Source: Streptomyces sp. (lineage in GTDB: Bacteria; Actinomycetota; Actinomycetes; Streptomycetales; Streptomycetaceae). Taken from it: a stretch of 52,652 nucleotides of DNA. Location: assembly GCF_031181705.1 (NCBI RefSeq), contig NZ_JAPSKN010000005.1:32116-84767 (forward strand), written 5' to 3'. The notes beneath the pieces are model-generated. The model had not been told where the DNA came from. It saw only the letters and a list, made by a program, of their open reading frames with translations, and did no database searches. The position numbers and the translations under genes were made by a program. How positions within the stretch are numbered: position 1 is the stretch's first letter; each line of letters begins with the position of its first letter. Of the stretch, positions 34,829-43,439 are shown piece by piece.

Positions 34829-37708
34829 ATGGTGACCTTCGCACAGGCGCAGGAGCGCGCCGAAGAGTGGATCAACGGGGACGTGCCGTCGTACCAGCAT
34901 CGTGAGGTGCGGGTGCGGGAGTTCGACCTCGGGTTCGTGGTGTGGGCCGAGGACCGGGCGGACGGGCCGCGGTCGGACGGCGGCGCACAGCGGCTGGTGA
35001 TCGCGCGGGACAGCGGCGAGGCCACGCTGTGGCCCGGGCTGCCGGTGGGTGAGGTGATCCGCCGGTACGAGGAGGAGTACGGCCGTTCCGACGCGGCGGA
35101 CGAGCCGGCGCCGGCGGCGCCCGCGCGGGTGGATCTGAACCAGACGTCGTTCCTGCTGACGCCGCCGGAGTGGTTGCAGGACGCGGCGGACAAGCTGGGG
35201 ATCCCGGACCGCCGGGAGGCGGCCTCGGCTGGTGCGGACGCCGCTGCGGACACTTCTGTGGGTGCCTCGGGTGCCTCGGGCGGCGAGGGCGTGCCCGTCG
35301 CGCCGGGGAGTGGTGCGTCGTGGCCGGCCGCCGGGGGGAGCGACGCTGAGGCCGCGTCGGACGCCTCCGGGGTTCCGGAGGTGGCGGGTGCGCCGGGTGC
35401 GCCCGCGGGGGCGACTCCGTGGGCGGGGACGGACACCAACGGGGACGCCGGTGACGACCGTTCCGTACCGCTGCCCGCGACGGTGTTCGCGCCGCCGCTG
35501 AGCGAGAGCGACGGTGACACGCCGCCGTCGACGGCACCCGACGCCAAGACGGCCCTGATGTCGGGCGGCAGCCGGCTTCCACCGACCGCGCTGTCGCCGG
35601 TGATCGACGACCCGAACGCGGCGGGCGCGGCGGCGCCCGGCGGGCCGGGTACGCCGCCGGGCGGTGTGCCGTACGGCAGCACGCCTCCCCCCACGCAGGC
35701 CGGTCAGCCGTACGGGTATCCGCAGGGGCCGGGTGCGTCGGGTGGGCCTGGTGCGTCCGGTGGTCCGGCTGGTCCTTCCGCGCCGAACGCCGGGGACATC
35801 GCCGACGCCGCGACCAGCAAGGCGACCCCGCCGCCGGGACGCGACCGGGGCGCGGGCCCGGCCATGCCGCCTCCGCCGGGTGCCCCGGGAACGCCCGGTG
35901 CGCGGCCGGGCGATACGCCCGCGCCGTCGGGCCCCGGAGCGCCGGGTACGCCGGCGGGCGGTTACGTACCCACGCAGATGGTGTCGGCGCTCGGACCGGA
36001 GGGGCCGGGAGCCCCTGCCGCCGACGGGCCCGGTGGCCCCGGCAGCCATGGCAGCCATGGTGGCCGGGGCGTTCCTGGTGCCGCTGGCGGGCCAGGTGCG
36101 CCGCAGCCGCCGGGTGCCCCGAATCCCCCTGGTGCCCCTGGCGCGCAGGGTGGCCACGGTGCCCCGGCTGGTCCCGGTGCGCCGCAGCCTCCCGGTGCTC
36201 CCGGTGGGACTCCGCCCGGCGGTGTCCATCACGCCGCCACGATGCTCGCCGGCCCCGGGCGGATGGGCCCGGGTGGGCCCCAGCCTCCGCAGCCGCCGGG
36301 GCCTCCTGGCGCGCCCGGTGTTCCGGGAGCCCAGGGTGGGCCCGGTGCGCCGTATCCGCCCGGTGCTCCGCAGGTGCCGGGTGCGCCCACTCCGCCCGGT
36401 GCGCCCACTCCGCCCGGCCCGCCCGGTGCGCCTCAGCCGCCGGGTGCCCCCGGAGTGCCCGGGGGGCCGGGGCCCGTGCATCACGCGGAGACCATGCTGG
36501 CCGCGCCCCCCGCGGGTGGCCCCGGCGTGCCTCCGCCGCCGCAGGCCCCCGGCGCACCACCCGTCGCGCCGGGAGTCCCGGGCGCCCCTGGCGTGCCCGG
36601 TGCGCCGCAGGTGCCGCACGGTGCCATGCCGGGTGCGGTGCCGCCCGGTGCACCGCCCGGCGTGATGCCGCCGCCCGGTCAGCCCGTTCCCGGGCAGCCG
36701 CCGGCGTACGGCTATCCGCAGCAGCCCACCGGGCAGCCCACGGTCGGCCCCGGCTACCAGGCAGTGCTGCGCTACCGCGCCCAGGACGGTTCCGAGCAGC
36801 AGCTGATCCGGCGTTCGGCGCCGGGCACGCCGCACCCGGAGTGGCAGATCTTCCACGAGCTGCGGGCCATGAACGTGCCCCCGGACCAGGTGCTGGAGCT
36901 GCACACCGAGTTGGAGTCGTGCGAGCTGCCGGGCGCGTACTGTGCGCGGATGATCCGGGAGCAGTGGCCGCAGGCGCGGATCACGTCCATCGCCCCGTAC
37001 GGCACGGACCACGCGAGCCGGCAGCAGGGCATGCAGCAACTGCTGGCCCATCAGGGTGAGTTGCACCAGGTGGCGGACGGCCCGGCGCGTCCGGCCCCGG
37101 TGCGCGCTCCGCTGCCGCCGGTGCAGGCGGTGCCGCCGATCCCGCCGGAGGGCATCGCGCAGGAGCTGGCGGCGGCGTTCGGGCCCGGGGTGTTCCGGTT
37201 CGAGCAGGCGGCCGTGTCCCGGCAGGGCGTGCCGCCGGTCGTGGCGCACACCCTGGTCGCGGCCGGGCTGCCGCTGGACATGGGCCCGTTCTTCTGGGCT
37301 CAGGCCCAGCCGGGCCGGCCCGTGCCGACGCTGGCCGAGCTGGCGGCCGAGCGCGGTGTGCAGCCGGCCTCGGACGCGGGCTCGTACCTGGTGATGGGCA
37401 GCGACTTCGGCAAGGCGATCTGCGTCCAGTACGGCACGGCGAACATCGTCGCGGTGCCGGTGGAGGCGGGACCGGGCGGGGCGCCCGTACCGCCGCAGTT
37501 CGTGAACACCGGGCTGCCGGAGTTCACGCGCTGCCTGGCGCTGCTGGGCCGGATGTGGCGGCTGCGGTTCGGTCTGAACCAGGAGCAGGCGGGTCGCTGG
37601 ACGGTCGACTTCCAGGCGCAGTTGGCCGCGCTGGACCCGGCGGCGCTGGGTTCGCCGGAGAGCTGGTGGTCGGTGCTGCTGGAGCAGATGTGGGACGGCT
37701 TGCTGTGA
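34829..37708 (+). CDS. YrhB - Gly/Pro-rich linker - deaminase - SUKH-4 fusion protein
   Basis: 959 residues. 1-90: YrhB/Imm35-like domain (TFAQAQERAEEWINGDVPSY, GLPVGEVIRRYEEEYG). About 100-640: a disordered collagen-like linker of GAP/GPP repeats with a duplicated short motif HHAxTMLA (467-474 and 551-558). About 645-745: a nucleic-acid deaminase-type domain with HPE (H669, E671) and TELESCELPGAYCARMI (C698, C705), then APYGTDHASRQQGMQQLL. About 770-955: a SUKH-4-type immunity domain (VLRFEQ-like FRFEQAAVSRQGVP, MGSDFGKAICVQYG, FTRCLALLG). A toxin-like and one or two immunity-like domains are thus combined without a signal peptide. Start ATG 34829, or GTG 34817 overlapping the previous gene. 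A strong terminator follows. Cytosolic; substrate unknown. Confidence 0.78.
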   Translation: MVTFAQAQERAEEWINGDVPSYQHREVRVREFDLGFVVWAEDRADGPRSDGGAQRLVIARDSGEATLWPGLPVGEVIRRYEEEYGRSDAADEPAPAAPARVDLNQTSFLLTPPEWLQDAADKLGIPDRREAASAGADAAADTSVGASGASGGEGVPVAPGSGASWPAAGGSDAEAASDASGVPEVAGAPGAPAGATPWAGTDTNGDAGDDRSVPLPATVFAPPLSESDGDTPPSTAPDAKTALMSGGSRLPPTALSPVIDDPNAAGAAAPGGPGTPPGGVPYGSTPPPTQAGQPYGYPQGPGASGGPGASGGPAGPSAPNAGDIADAATSKATPPPGRDRGAGPAMPPPPGAPGTPGARPGDTPAPSGPGAPGTPAGGYVPTQMVSALGPEGPGAPAADGPGGPGSHGSHGGRGVPGAAGGPGAPQPPGAPNPPGAPGAQGGHGAPAGPGAPQPPGAPGGTPPGGVHHAATMLAGPGRMGPGGPQPPQPPGPPGAPGVPGAQGGPGAPYPPGAPQVPGAPTPPGAPTPPGPPGAPQPPGAPGVPGGPGPVHHAETMLAAPPAGGPGVPPPPQAPGAPPVAPGVPGAPGVPGAPQVPHGAMPGAVPPGAPPGVMPPPGQPVPGQPPAYGYPQQPTGQPTVGPGYQAVLRYRAQDGSEQQLIRRSAPGTPHPEWQIFHELRAMNVPPDQVLELHTELESCELPGAYCARMIREQWPQARITSIAPYGTDHASRQQGMQQLLAHQGELHQVADGPARPAPVRAPLPPVQAVPPIPPEGIAQELAAAFGPGVFRFEQAAVSRQGVPPVVAHTLVAAGLPLDMGPFFWAQAQPGRPVPTLAELAAERGVQPASDAGSYLVMGSDFGKAICVQYGTANIVAVPVEAGPGGAPVPPQFVNTGLPEFTRCLALLGRMWRLRFGLNQEQAGRWTVDFQAQLAALDPAALGSPESWWSVLLEQMWDGLL

Positions 37709-37741
37709 CGCTGTGACGTGTCGCGGCCGCCGTGCCGTGAG

Positions 37742-37779
37742 GAGCCGGGTCCGGTCGCTCGTGTGACCGGGCCCGGCTC
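37742..37779 (+). terminator. terminator of the toxin-type operon
   Basis: GAGCCGGGTCCGGTC and GACCGGGCCCGGCTC form a 15-bp stem with one G-T pair and an 8-nt loop, followed by TTCT. It lies 34 bp after the fusion gene. Confidence 0.85.
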
Positions 37780-37809
37780 TTCTCGTGCCGGCACGAAGAA
37801 CAGGCACGG

Positions 37810-38051
37810 ATGAAGAACCCGGCGTTCGTCCTTCCCGGCGCGATGAAGGGCATCGGCACCATGTTCCAGGCGAGCGGGGAGGGCGGTTGCGGCAGGACGT
37901 GGCGGAGTTGGCCGGGTCGCGCGCCAGTCGGATCAACGGCTGTGGCGCCTGCGCCCACGGACACACCGCCAATCTCCGCGAGGCCGGGGTGAGCGAGGAG
38001 CGCGTCGCGGCCGTCGCGGCCTGGTGGCACGCTCCCTCCTCGCGGGGCTGA
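37810..38051 (+). pseudogene. frameshifted and truncated carboxymuconolactone decarboxylase/AhpD-family gene
   Basis: The first frame, from ATG 37810, reads MKNPAFVLPGAMKGIGTMFQ, the normal beginning of a CMD-family peroxidase-like protein. After about residue 25 the homology moves to another frame: LRQDVAELAGSRASRINGCG, then ACAHGHTANLREAGVSEERV and AAVAAWWHAP. The family's redox CxxC and His (CGACAHGH) are kept, but a stop follows soon (38049-38051), so the C-terminal half is missing. One indel near 37876-37892 plus loss of the 3' end explains it. A sequencing error could explain the frameshift but not the truncation. Confidence 0.78.
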
Positions 38052-38207
38052 CGGCCGTACGGCCCGGCGGCCCGGACGGCGGCCGGGGCCCGTGACCCCC
38101 GTGCGGAGTGTCGCGTTATGGACACTTCCGCCTGATCCACCAAGATGTGCGCGAAATCATCCTGATTTCTCGCGTGTCGCGTCGGTGTGGTGGAGAGGGG
38201 TCCCCGG

Positions 38208-39092
38208 ATGAGCAGCGCATCGGTGTCCTCGCACGGCTTTCCGGTCGTGCGGGGGCGCGGTTACCGTCCCGAGCAGGTCGACGCGTACGCCGCGGCCCTC
38301 TCCGCGGATCGTGACGCGGCCTGGGAGCGGGCGGCCCGGCTGACCGTGCTCGCCCGGCAGATGGACGAGGAGCTGGGGCGGCTGCGCGAGGCCGTGGCGC
38401 GACTGGGCCCGCAGACCTACGAGACGCTGGGCGAGCGGGCCCGGCGGCTCTTCGAGCTGGGGGAGCAGGAGGCCGCGGCGGTGCGGGAGGGGGCGTGCCG
38501 GGAGGCGCGCCGGCAGGTGGAGGGGGCGCGGGCGTCGGCGGCCGGCGTGCGTGAGTCCGCACAGGCGCACGCCGAGGCCGTACGCGCCGACGCCGACGAG
38601 CGGGCCCGGCAGCGGCTGCTCGTGGCGCGTGCCGAGGCCGACGAGCTGCGGGGCGAGGCCGAGCGCGAGGCGGGGGAGGAGCGCCGTGAGGCGCTGGCCG
38701 CGCTGCGGGAGATGCGGCAGCGCACCTCCGGGATGCTGGCCGAACAGGAGAGGGAACGCGCCGGGCGGTGGGAGGAGACCGAGCGGGAGGAGGCCGGGCG
38801 GGCGGCAGCCCTGGACGCCCGGCACGCGGAGGAACTGGCGCGCGCCGAAGGGGTGCTGTCCGGGGCGGAGCAGGCCCTCGCCGACGCGAAGGACGCGGCC
38901 CGCGACCTGGAGGAGGAGGCCCGGGCACGTGCGGCGGAGCTGCTGGACGCCGCCCGGGCCCGGGCGGAGGCGGTCGAGCGCGAGACGGAGCGGCTGCTGC
39001 GCGAGCACGCCGAGCGGCGGGACGGCGTGCGGGCCCATATCGACCATGTCCACAGCAGCCTGGCGGCCTGGGCGGGGCAGACGGCGGAGTGA
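38208..39092 (+). CDS. coiled-coil, DivIVA/FilP-like cytoskeletal-type protein
   Basis: 294 residues. A short head with the DivIVA-like motif VVRGRGYRPEQVDAYAAALS is followed by an almost continuous alpha-helical coiled coil rich in Ala, Arg and Glu (EAEREAGEERREALAALREM, ARDLEEEARARAAELLDAAR). This is the type often labelled cellulose-binding protein in Streptomyces and related to the polar cytoskeletal proteins Scy and FilP. Its exact role is unknown. ATG 38208 after GGAGAGGGG; the frame extends upstream to 38187 without need. Confidence 0.78.
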   Translation: MSSASVSSHGFPVVRGRGYRPEQVDAYAAALSADRDAAWERAARLTVLARQMDEELGRLREAVARLGPQTYETLGERARRLFELGEQEAAAVREGACREARRQVEGARASAAGVRESAQAHAEAVRADADERARQRLLVARAEADELRGEAEREAGEERREALAALREMRQRTSGMLAEQERERAGRWEETEREEAGRAAALDARHAEELARAEGVLSGAEQALADAKDAARDLEEEARARAAELLDAARARAEAVERETERLLREHAERRDGVRAHIDHVHSSLAAWAGQTAE

Positions 39093-39148
39093 ACTACGGG
39101 GCGGCGGTGGGCGTTCAGGTGGTTCCCCGCGCCCCGAGGGCGTCCCGC

Positions 39149-40684
39149 TCAGTCCTTCCTGCGTACCGCGCCCGCCAGGATCCAGCCCTCCACCGCCTCG
39201 TACTGACGGCGTTGCTCCTGCGACCCGCGGCGGCCGGAGGCCAGTGTGCCCAGCCAGCCGCAGGCGAAGCCGAAGGGGATGGAGAGCAGGCCCGTGGTGG
39301 TGAACGGGAACCAGTTGAAGTCGGCCTCGGGGAAGGCGGAGACGGGTGAGCCGGAGACCAGGTTGGTGCCCGGCATCAGCAGCAGCACCGCCAGTGAGCC
39401 GCCGATGAGGGTGCTGAGCAGGCCCGTTCGGGTGTAGCGGCGCCAGAAGAGGCTGAAGACCAGCGCGGGGGCGATGGCCGAGGCGCCCAGGCAGAACGAG
39501 AGCGTCACCAGGGGCTGCAGGCTGCGGTGCTGCACGAGGGTGGCCAGCAGGATCGCCGGGACGCCCACCGCCAGGGCCGAGACGCGGGCCAGGGCCATCT
39601 CGCGGCGCGGGGACATCTCCTGCACCCGGGCGGCGAACACGTCGTGCGCCAGGGAGTTGGCGCAGGCCAGGATCATCCCGGCGACGGAAGCGAGCAGTGT
39701 GAGGAAGACGGCCGTGGTGACGGTCGTGAACAGGAACGTCTCCGCCGCCGACACGTCCGCGCCGAACGCCGCCTGGGAGCCCAGCAGATAGGCCGTGTTG
39801 CCCTGCGGGTCGACCTGGGCGATCACCGCCCGCCCGACCAGCGCGGTCGCGCCGAAGCCGACGACCGTGATGACGAGCGCGAACAGCGCCACGCCGGACA
39901 CCGCCCAGGACATCGACCGCCGCACCTGCCGGGCGCTGGAGGCGGTGTACATGCGCATCGTGACGTGGGGCAGGCAGGCGCCGCCGAGGACGATCGTCAG
40001 CTGCGCGGTGATCATGTCCAGCTCGGGGCTTGCGCCGCCCGAGAACTGCAGTCCGGACGAGAGGAACGCCGAGCCCACGCCGCTGTTCTCGGCGGCCGCG
40101 CCGAACAGCGCCCCCGGGTCCCAGTCGAAGCGGTTGAGGATCAGCCCGGCGACGACCAGGCCGGAGCCGAGCAGCATCACGATCTTCAGGATCTGGATGA
40201 GGGCGGTGCCCTTCATGCCGCCGATCGCCGCGTAGCTGATCATCAGGGCGCCGACGCCGATGATGCAGCCGGTCTGCAGCGACTCGCCGGAGAAGCCGAA
40301 GATGAACGCCATCAACTGCCCGGTCCCCGCCCGTTGGACCAGCATCAGCGGCAGCAGCGCCGCCAGGGTCACCGCGCAGGCCGCGATGCGCACGGCGCGT
40401 CCGGGCATCCGGCGGGTGAGCGCGTCGCCCATGGTGAACCGGCCCGCGTTGCGCAGCGGTTCGGCCAGCAGGAACATCAGCAGCATCAGTGACAGGGCCG
40501 TGCTCAGGGCCAGGACGGTCCCGTCGTAGCCGAACAGGGCGATGACGCCGCCGGTGCCGAGGACGGTCGCGGCGGAGATGTAGTCGCCGGCGATGGCCAG
40601 GCCGTTGCGCATGGGCGACAGGGAGCCGTAGCCGGTGTAGAACTCGTCGAGGTCGTCCCGGTCGGGGCCGGTCACGGTGACCAC
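39149..40684 (-). CDS. acetate/sodium:solute symporter (ActP-like), N-terminus disrupted
   Basis: About 512 residues of an SSS-family monocarboxylate-type transporter: VTGPDRDDLDEFYTGYGSLS, PMRNGLAIAGDYISAATVLG, then about 12 hydrophobic helices (for example ACAVTLAALLPLMLVQRAGT). Family members have one more helix before the DEFYTG motif, and it is missing from this frame: the coding frame begins (GTG 40684) only a few residues before TGPDRDD. A matching helix is encoded on the opposite strand at 40711-40764 (see the inversion feature). The gene is therefore probably inactive or switched in this sequence, or uses an unseen start. It converges with the coiled-coil gene. Confidence 0.75.
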   Translation of the reverse strand: MVTVTGPDRDDLDEFYTGYGSLSPMRNGLAIAGDYISAATVLGTGGVIALFGYDGTVLALSTALSLMLLMFLLAEPLRNAGRFTMGDALTRRMPGRAVRIAACAVTLAALLPLMLVQRAGTGQLMAFIFGFSGESLQTGCIIGVGALMISYAAIGGMKGTALIQILKIVMLLGSGLVVAGLILNRFDWDPGALFGAAAENSGVGSAFLSSGLQFSGGASPELDMITAQLTIVLGGACLPHVTMRMYTASSARQVRRSMSWAVSGVALFALVITVVGFGATALVGRAVIAQVDPQGNTAYLLGSQAAFGADVSAAETFLFTTVTTAVFLTLLASVAGMILACANSLAHDVFAARVQEMSPRREMALARVSALAVGVPAILLATLVQHRSLQPLVTLSFCLGASAIAPALVFSLFWRRYTRTGLLSTLIGGSLAVLLLMPGTNLVSGSPVSAFPEADFNWFPFTTTGLLSIPFGFACGWLGTLASGRRGSQEQRRQYEAVEGWILAGAVRRKD

Positions 40685-40685
40685 C

Positions 40686-40772
40686 GCGTTTCAACGGAAA
40701 CGCCCGGGCGATGTCCCTGGTCGGCTTCTCCGCCGTCGCCACGATCACGCTGCTGCTGTGCGTGAACATCCC
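40686..40772. other. apparent 87-bp inversion holding the symporter's first transmembrane helix
   Basis: On the plus strand ATG 40711 begins MSLVGFSAVATITLLLCV, a good first helix for the adjacent minus-strand symporter but pointing the wrong way. Reversing 40686-40772, which is bounded by CACC (40682-40685) and GGTG (40773-40776), joins this helix in frame to the symporter (LLLCVNIPVVTVTGPDRD). The segment also contains the hairpin GCGTTTC-AACG-GAAACGC (40686-40703). On the minus strand a ribosome-binding site (AAGGAG, 40782-40777) precedes an ATG at 40769 that is out of frame with the symporter. The remaining gap, 40773-40932, shows no gene. Confidence 0.5.
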
Positions 40773-40932
40773 GGTGCTCCTTGCGCGGGTCGGATCCGGT
40801 GCGGCGGACCGCAGGGAGGTGGGGGGGCGGGCGGCCACGCACGTTACTGCGGAGTACCGGGACTGCGCGAGGGTTTGGTCAAACTGATCGGTCGGTATGC
40901 GCTTACCCTCGTGACCTCGGGTGTTACCCGCG

Positions 40933-41454
40933 TTAACCGTCGTTCGAGGGTGCTTCGCGGAGGGTGGAGGCCAACTGCCCGCGCACGTAACGCAGTCCGG
41001 GCCGGCCGCTCAGGATCGTCCCCCCGGCGGGCGTGAAGCCGTTGCGGGTCAGGACCTTCATGGAGGCGGGATTGTCCAGCGTCGTCCGCGCGGTGAGGGA
41101 CGTCAGCCCGTAGTCGGCGGCGGCCGTCCGGCACATCAGCGCGACGGCAGCCGTCGCCACACCCCGCCCGGCCGCGCGCTCGCCGACGCGGTAGCCCAGC
41201 TCGGCGCTGCCGTCCGCCACGTCGAGCAGGTTCACGCGGCCGATCAGCACGTCGTCCTCCAGGAGGACATGGAAGTGGCACACGCGCGCGTGCTGTTCCT
41301 CCAGGAGTGCCCGGTGGCGTTCGGCGAACCCGGCCGGGGTGAAGTAGGCGTCGCCGCGGTCGGGCACCGTCCGCGCGAAGTACGCCCGGTTCTCCCGCTC
41401 GAAGGCCAGCAGGGCGTCCGCGTGGCCGGCGCGCAGCCGTTGCAGGGTCAGCAT
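40933..41454 (-). CDS. GNAT acetyltransferase, RimJ/RimL type
   Basis: 173 residues. Acetyl-CoA-binding motif GYRVGERAAGRGVATAAVAL, preceded by LIGRVNLLDVADGSAELGYR and followed by LTARTTLDNPASMKVLTRNG, the pattern of ribosomal-protein or antibiotic N-acetyltransferases. It lies 20 bp after the efflux-pump gene on the same strand. The ATG at 41454 has no ribosome-binding site but follows TACCCT by 7 bp, so a leaderless message is possible. Substrate unknown. Confidence 0.87.
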   Translation of the reverse strand: MLTLQRLRAGHADALLAFERENRAYFARTVPDRGDAYFTPAGFAERHRALLEEQHARVCHFHVLLEDDVLIGRVNLLDVADGSAELGYRVGERAAGRGVATAAVALMCRTAAADYGLTSLTARTTLDNPASMKVLTRNGFTPAGGTILSGRPGLRYVRGQLASTLREAPSNDG

Positions 41455-41474
41455 GGACCGGAGGGTACGGACGG

Positions 41475-42968
41475 TCAGTCCTTGAGCACCGGGAATTTCC
41501 TCGGCGCGAGGAACAGCAGCACCACGAACGCCAGCGCCGCCGCGCACGAGGCGCCCAGGTAGACGGCGTGCACCGCGTCGGCGATCGCCCGCCGGGTCGC
41601 CTCCGGCGCGGTGCCCGAGTCGAGCGCCCGGGTCACCGAGTCGAGGTCGCCCGCGCCGCCGAGCCGGGCGGCCAGCACCCCGTTGGCGACGGCGCCGAAG
41701 ACGGCCGCGCCGACCGTCTGGCCGGTCTGGCGGCAGAAGAGCACGGACGCGGTCGTCGTCCCGCGTTCCGCCCAGCCCACCGTCGACTGCACCCCGACGA
41801 TCAGCGGCAGCTGGAACAGGCCCAGCGCGGCGCCCAGGAGCAGCATCAGCAGCGTCGGCTGCCAGGCCTGCCCGGGATAGGGCAGGAAGGGGAACGCCAG
41901 CAGGATCAGGGCGGCGGTCCCGATGCCGAGCATCGCGGTGTTGCGGAAGCCGATCCTGCGGTAGACGTGCTGGCTCAGTGCCGCCGACACCGGCCAGCTC
42001 AAGGTCCACACGGAGAGCACGAATCCGGCGGCCACGGGCGCCAGGCCCAGCACCGACTGGGCGTAGGTGGGCAGGAAGACCGTCGGCGCGACCATCAGCA
42101 GCCCCAGCGCGCCCAGGGCCAGGTTGACCGCGGCGATCGTCCGGCGCCGCCACACCCAGCCCGGGATGATCGGATCCGCCGCGCGGCGCTCCACCAGCAC
42201 CACCACCGCCACCAGGGCGAGGCCCGTGCCGAACAGGGCCAGCGAGGGCGCCGACAGCCACGGCCACGCCACCCCGCCCTGCACCAGGGCCGTCAGCAGC
42301 ACCCCGCCGCAGGCGAACACCGCGAGCGCGCCGGCCCAGTCCACCCGCGCGCGGGTGGACTCGGCGCGTTCCGGCTCATGCAGGTGACGGACGATCAGCC
42401 ACAGCGCCACCGCGCCGACCGGCAGGTTGACCAGGAAGATCCAGCGCCAGTCCGCGTACGCGGCGAGCAGCCCGCCGAGACCCGGCCCGGCGACCGCCGA
42501 CACCGCCCACACCGTGGACAGCTTCGACTGGATGCGGGGCCGGTCCTTCAGCGGGTAGAGGTCGGCGGCCAGGGTCTGCACGGTGCCCTGCAGCGCGCCA
42601 CCGCCCAGGCCCTGCACGATGCGGAAGGCGATGAGCGCCCCCATGTTCCAGGCCAGCGCGCACAGCAGGGAGCCCAGCAGGAACACCACCGAGCCCGCGA
42701 TCAGCACCGGCTTGCGGCCGAAGGTGTCGGAGAGCTTGCCGTAGACGGGCAGCGTGACGGTCACGGCCAGCAGATAACCGGAGAACAGCCAGGAGAAGAC
42801 CGAGAAGCCGCCCAGGTCCCCGACGATCTGGGGGACGGCGGTCGAGACGATGGTGGAGTCCAGCGCCGCCAGCGCCATCGACAGCATCAGCGCGGCGACC
42901 ACCGCCCCGCGCCGGCCGGTCGCGACGGGCCGTGCGGTCTCCTGTGCTGCCGGACTCGTGCTGCCCAC
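41475..42968 (-). CDS. MFS drug-efflux transporter, DHA2 (EmrB/QacA) type
   Basis: 497-residue proton-driven exporter with 14 predicted helices. The motifs LAALDSTIVSTAVPQIVGDL (motif D1), GKLSDTFGRKPVLIAGSVVF (motif A) and AGPGLGGLLAAYADWRWIFL (motif C) are typical of the DHA2 family. GTG 42968 has GGAGGG just upstream; the longer frame back to 43061 looks non-coding. A GNAT gene follows at 20 bp, so the two may form a small unit for exporting or modifying a toxic compound; that is inference. Confidence 0.9.
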   Translation of the reverse strand: MGSTSPAAQETARPVATGRRGAVVAALMLSMALAALDSTIVSTAVPQIVGDLGGFSVFSWLFSGYLLAVTVTLPVYGKLSDTFGRKPVLIAGSVVFLLGSLLCALAWNMGALIAFRIVQGLGGGALQGTVQTLAADLYPLKDRPRIQSKLSTVWAVSAVAGPGLGGLLAAYADWRWIFLVNLPVGAVALWLIVRHLHEPERAESTRARVDWAGALAVFACGGVLLTALVQGGVAWPWLSAPSLALFGTGLALVAVVVLVERRAADPIIPGWVWRRRTIAAVNLALGALGLLMVAPTVFLPTYAQSVLGLAPVAAGFVLSVWTLSWPVSAALSQHVYRRIGFRNTAMLGIGTAALILLAFPFLPYPGQAWQPTLLMLLLGAALGLFQLPLIVGVQSTVGWAERGTTTASVLFCRQTGQTVGAAVFGAVANGVLAARLGGAGDLDSVTRALDSGTAPEATRRAIADAVHAVYLGASCAAALAFVVLLFLAPRKFPVLKD

Positions 42969-43439
42969 CCCGGGTCCCTCCCCCTGGCACCGGCCGCCCT
43001 CGCCGGGGCCGTCGTCCCTGTGCCTGCCCCTTGCACGTATCTGCCGCGGACAGCTTCCCACTTGACCCTGACGTCGCGGGAGGGTGGAGTCTCGACGGGC
43101 CGAGGGGAGGAGCCGACCCTGAGACGGACTCCACCCCTCGGTGGACTGCCCCTAGGGGTACCTCCGTACTACGACCCGGGGAGGGTTCGTACCGGCGGAG
43201 GACGAGACGCCGAGGGGGCGTTCCTTAACCTGGCTTTACGCCGCCGGGGGGCGGTTTCACACACCGGCGGGGGTGGGGTTTTCCTCAGCAGAAGACTGCG
43301 CTGAACACCAGGGCGCGGGGCCCCTCCCCACGGCGAGACTGAAGGCACGCCGGACGGAAGCGAGGTCCGGCGACGCACACCGCGGCTGCCGACCGGGCAA
43401 CCGCCTTCACCAACTGCTGACCGATATAGGAGACATACC
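42969..43439. other. 471-bp divergent intergenic region without a gene
   Basis: It separates the efflux-pump gene from the ABC exporter genes. It contains the perfect palindrome CCCCTAGGGG (43149-43158), a GC hairpin CCGCC-GGGG-GGCGG near 43231-43244, and less GC-rich sequence around 43224-43260 that may hold the exporter promoter. I could not define a core promoter. Open frames here do not look coding. Confidence 0.5.

Noticed and set aside
34823..38143. Minus-strand frame of more than 1,100 codons opposite the fusion gene
   Set aside because: Shadow of the Gly/Pro-rich linker; its Arg/Gly/Thr composition carries no domain signature.
40711..40887. 58-codon plus-strand frame beginning MSLVGFSAV as an independent small membrane protein
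   Set aside because: No ribosome-binding site, and the helix is better explained as the displaced first helix of the adjacent symporter.
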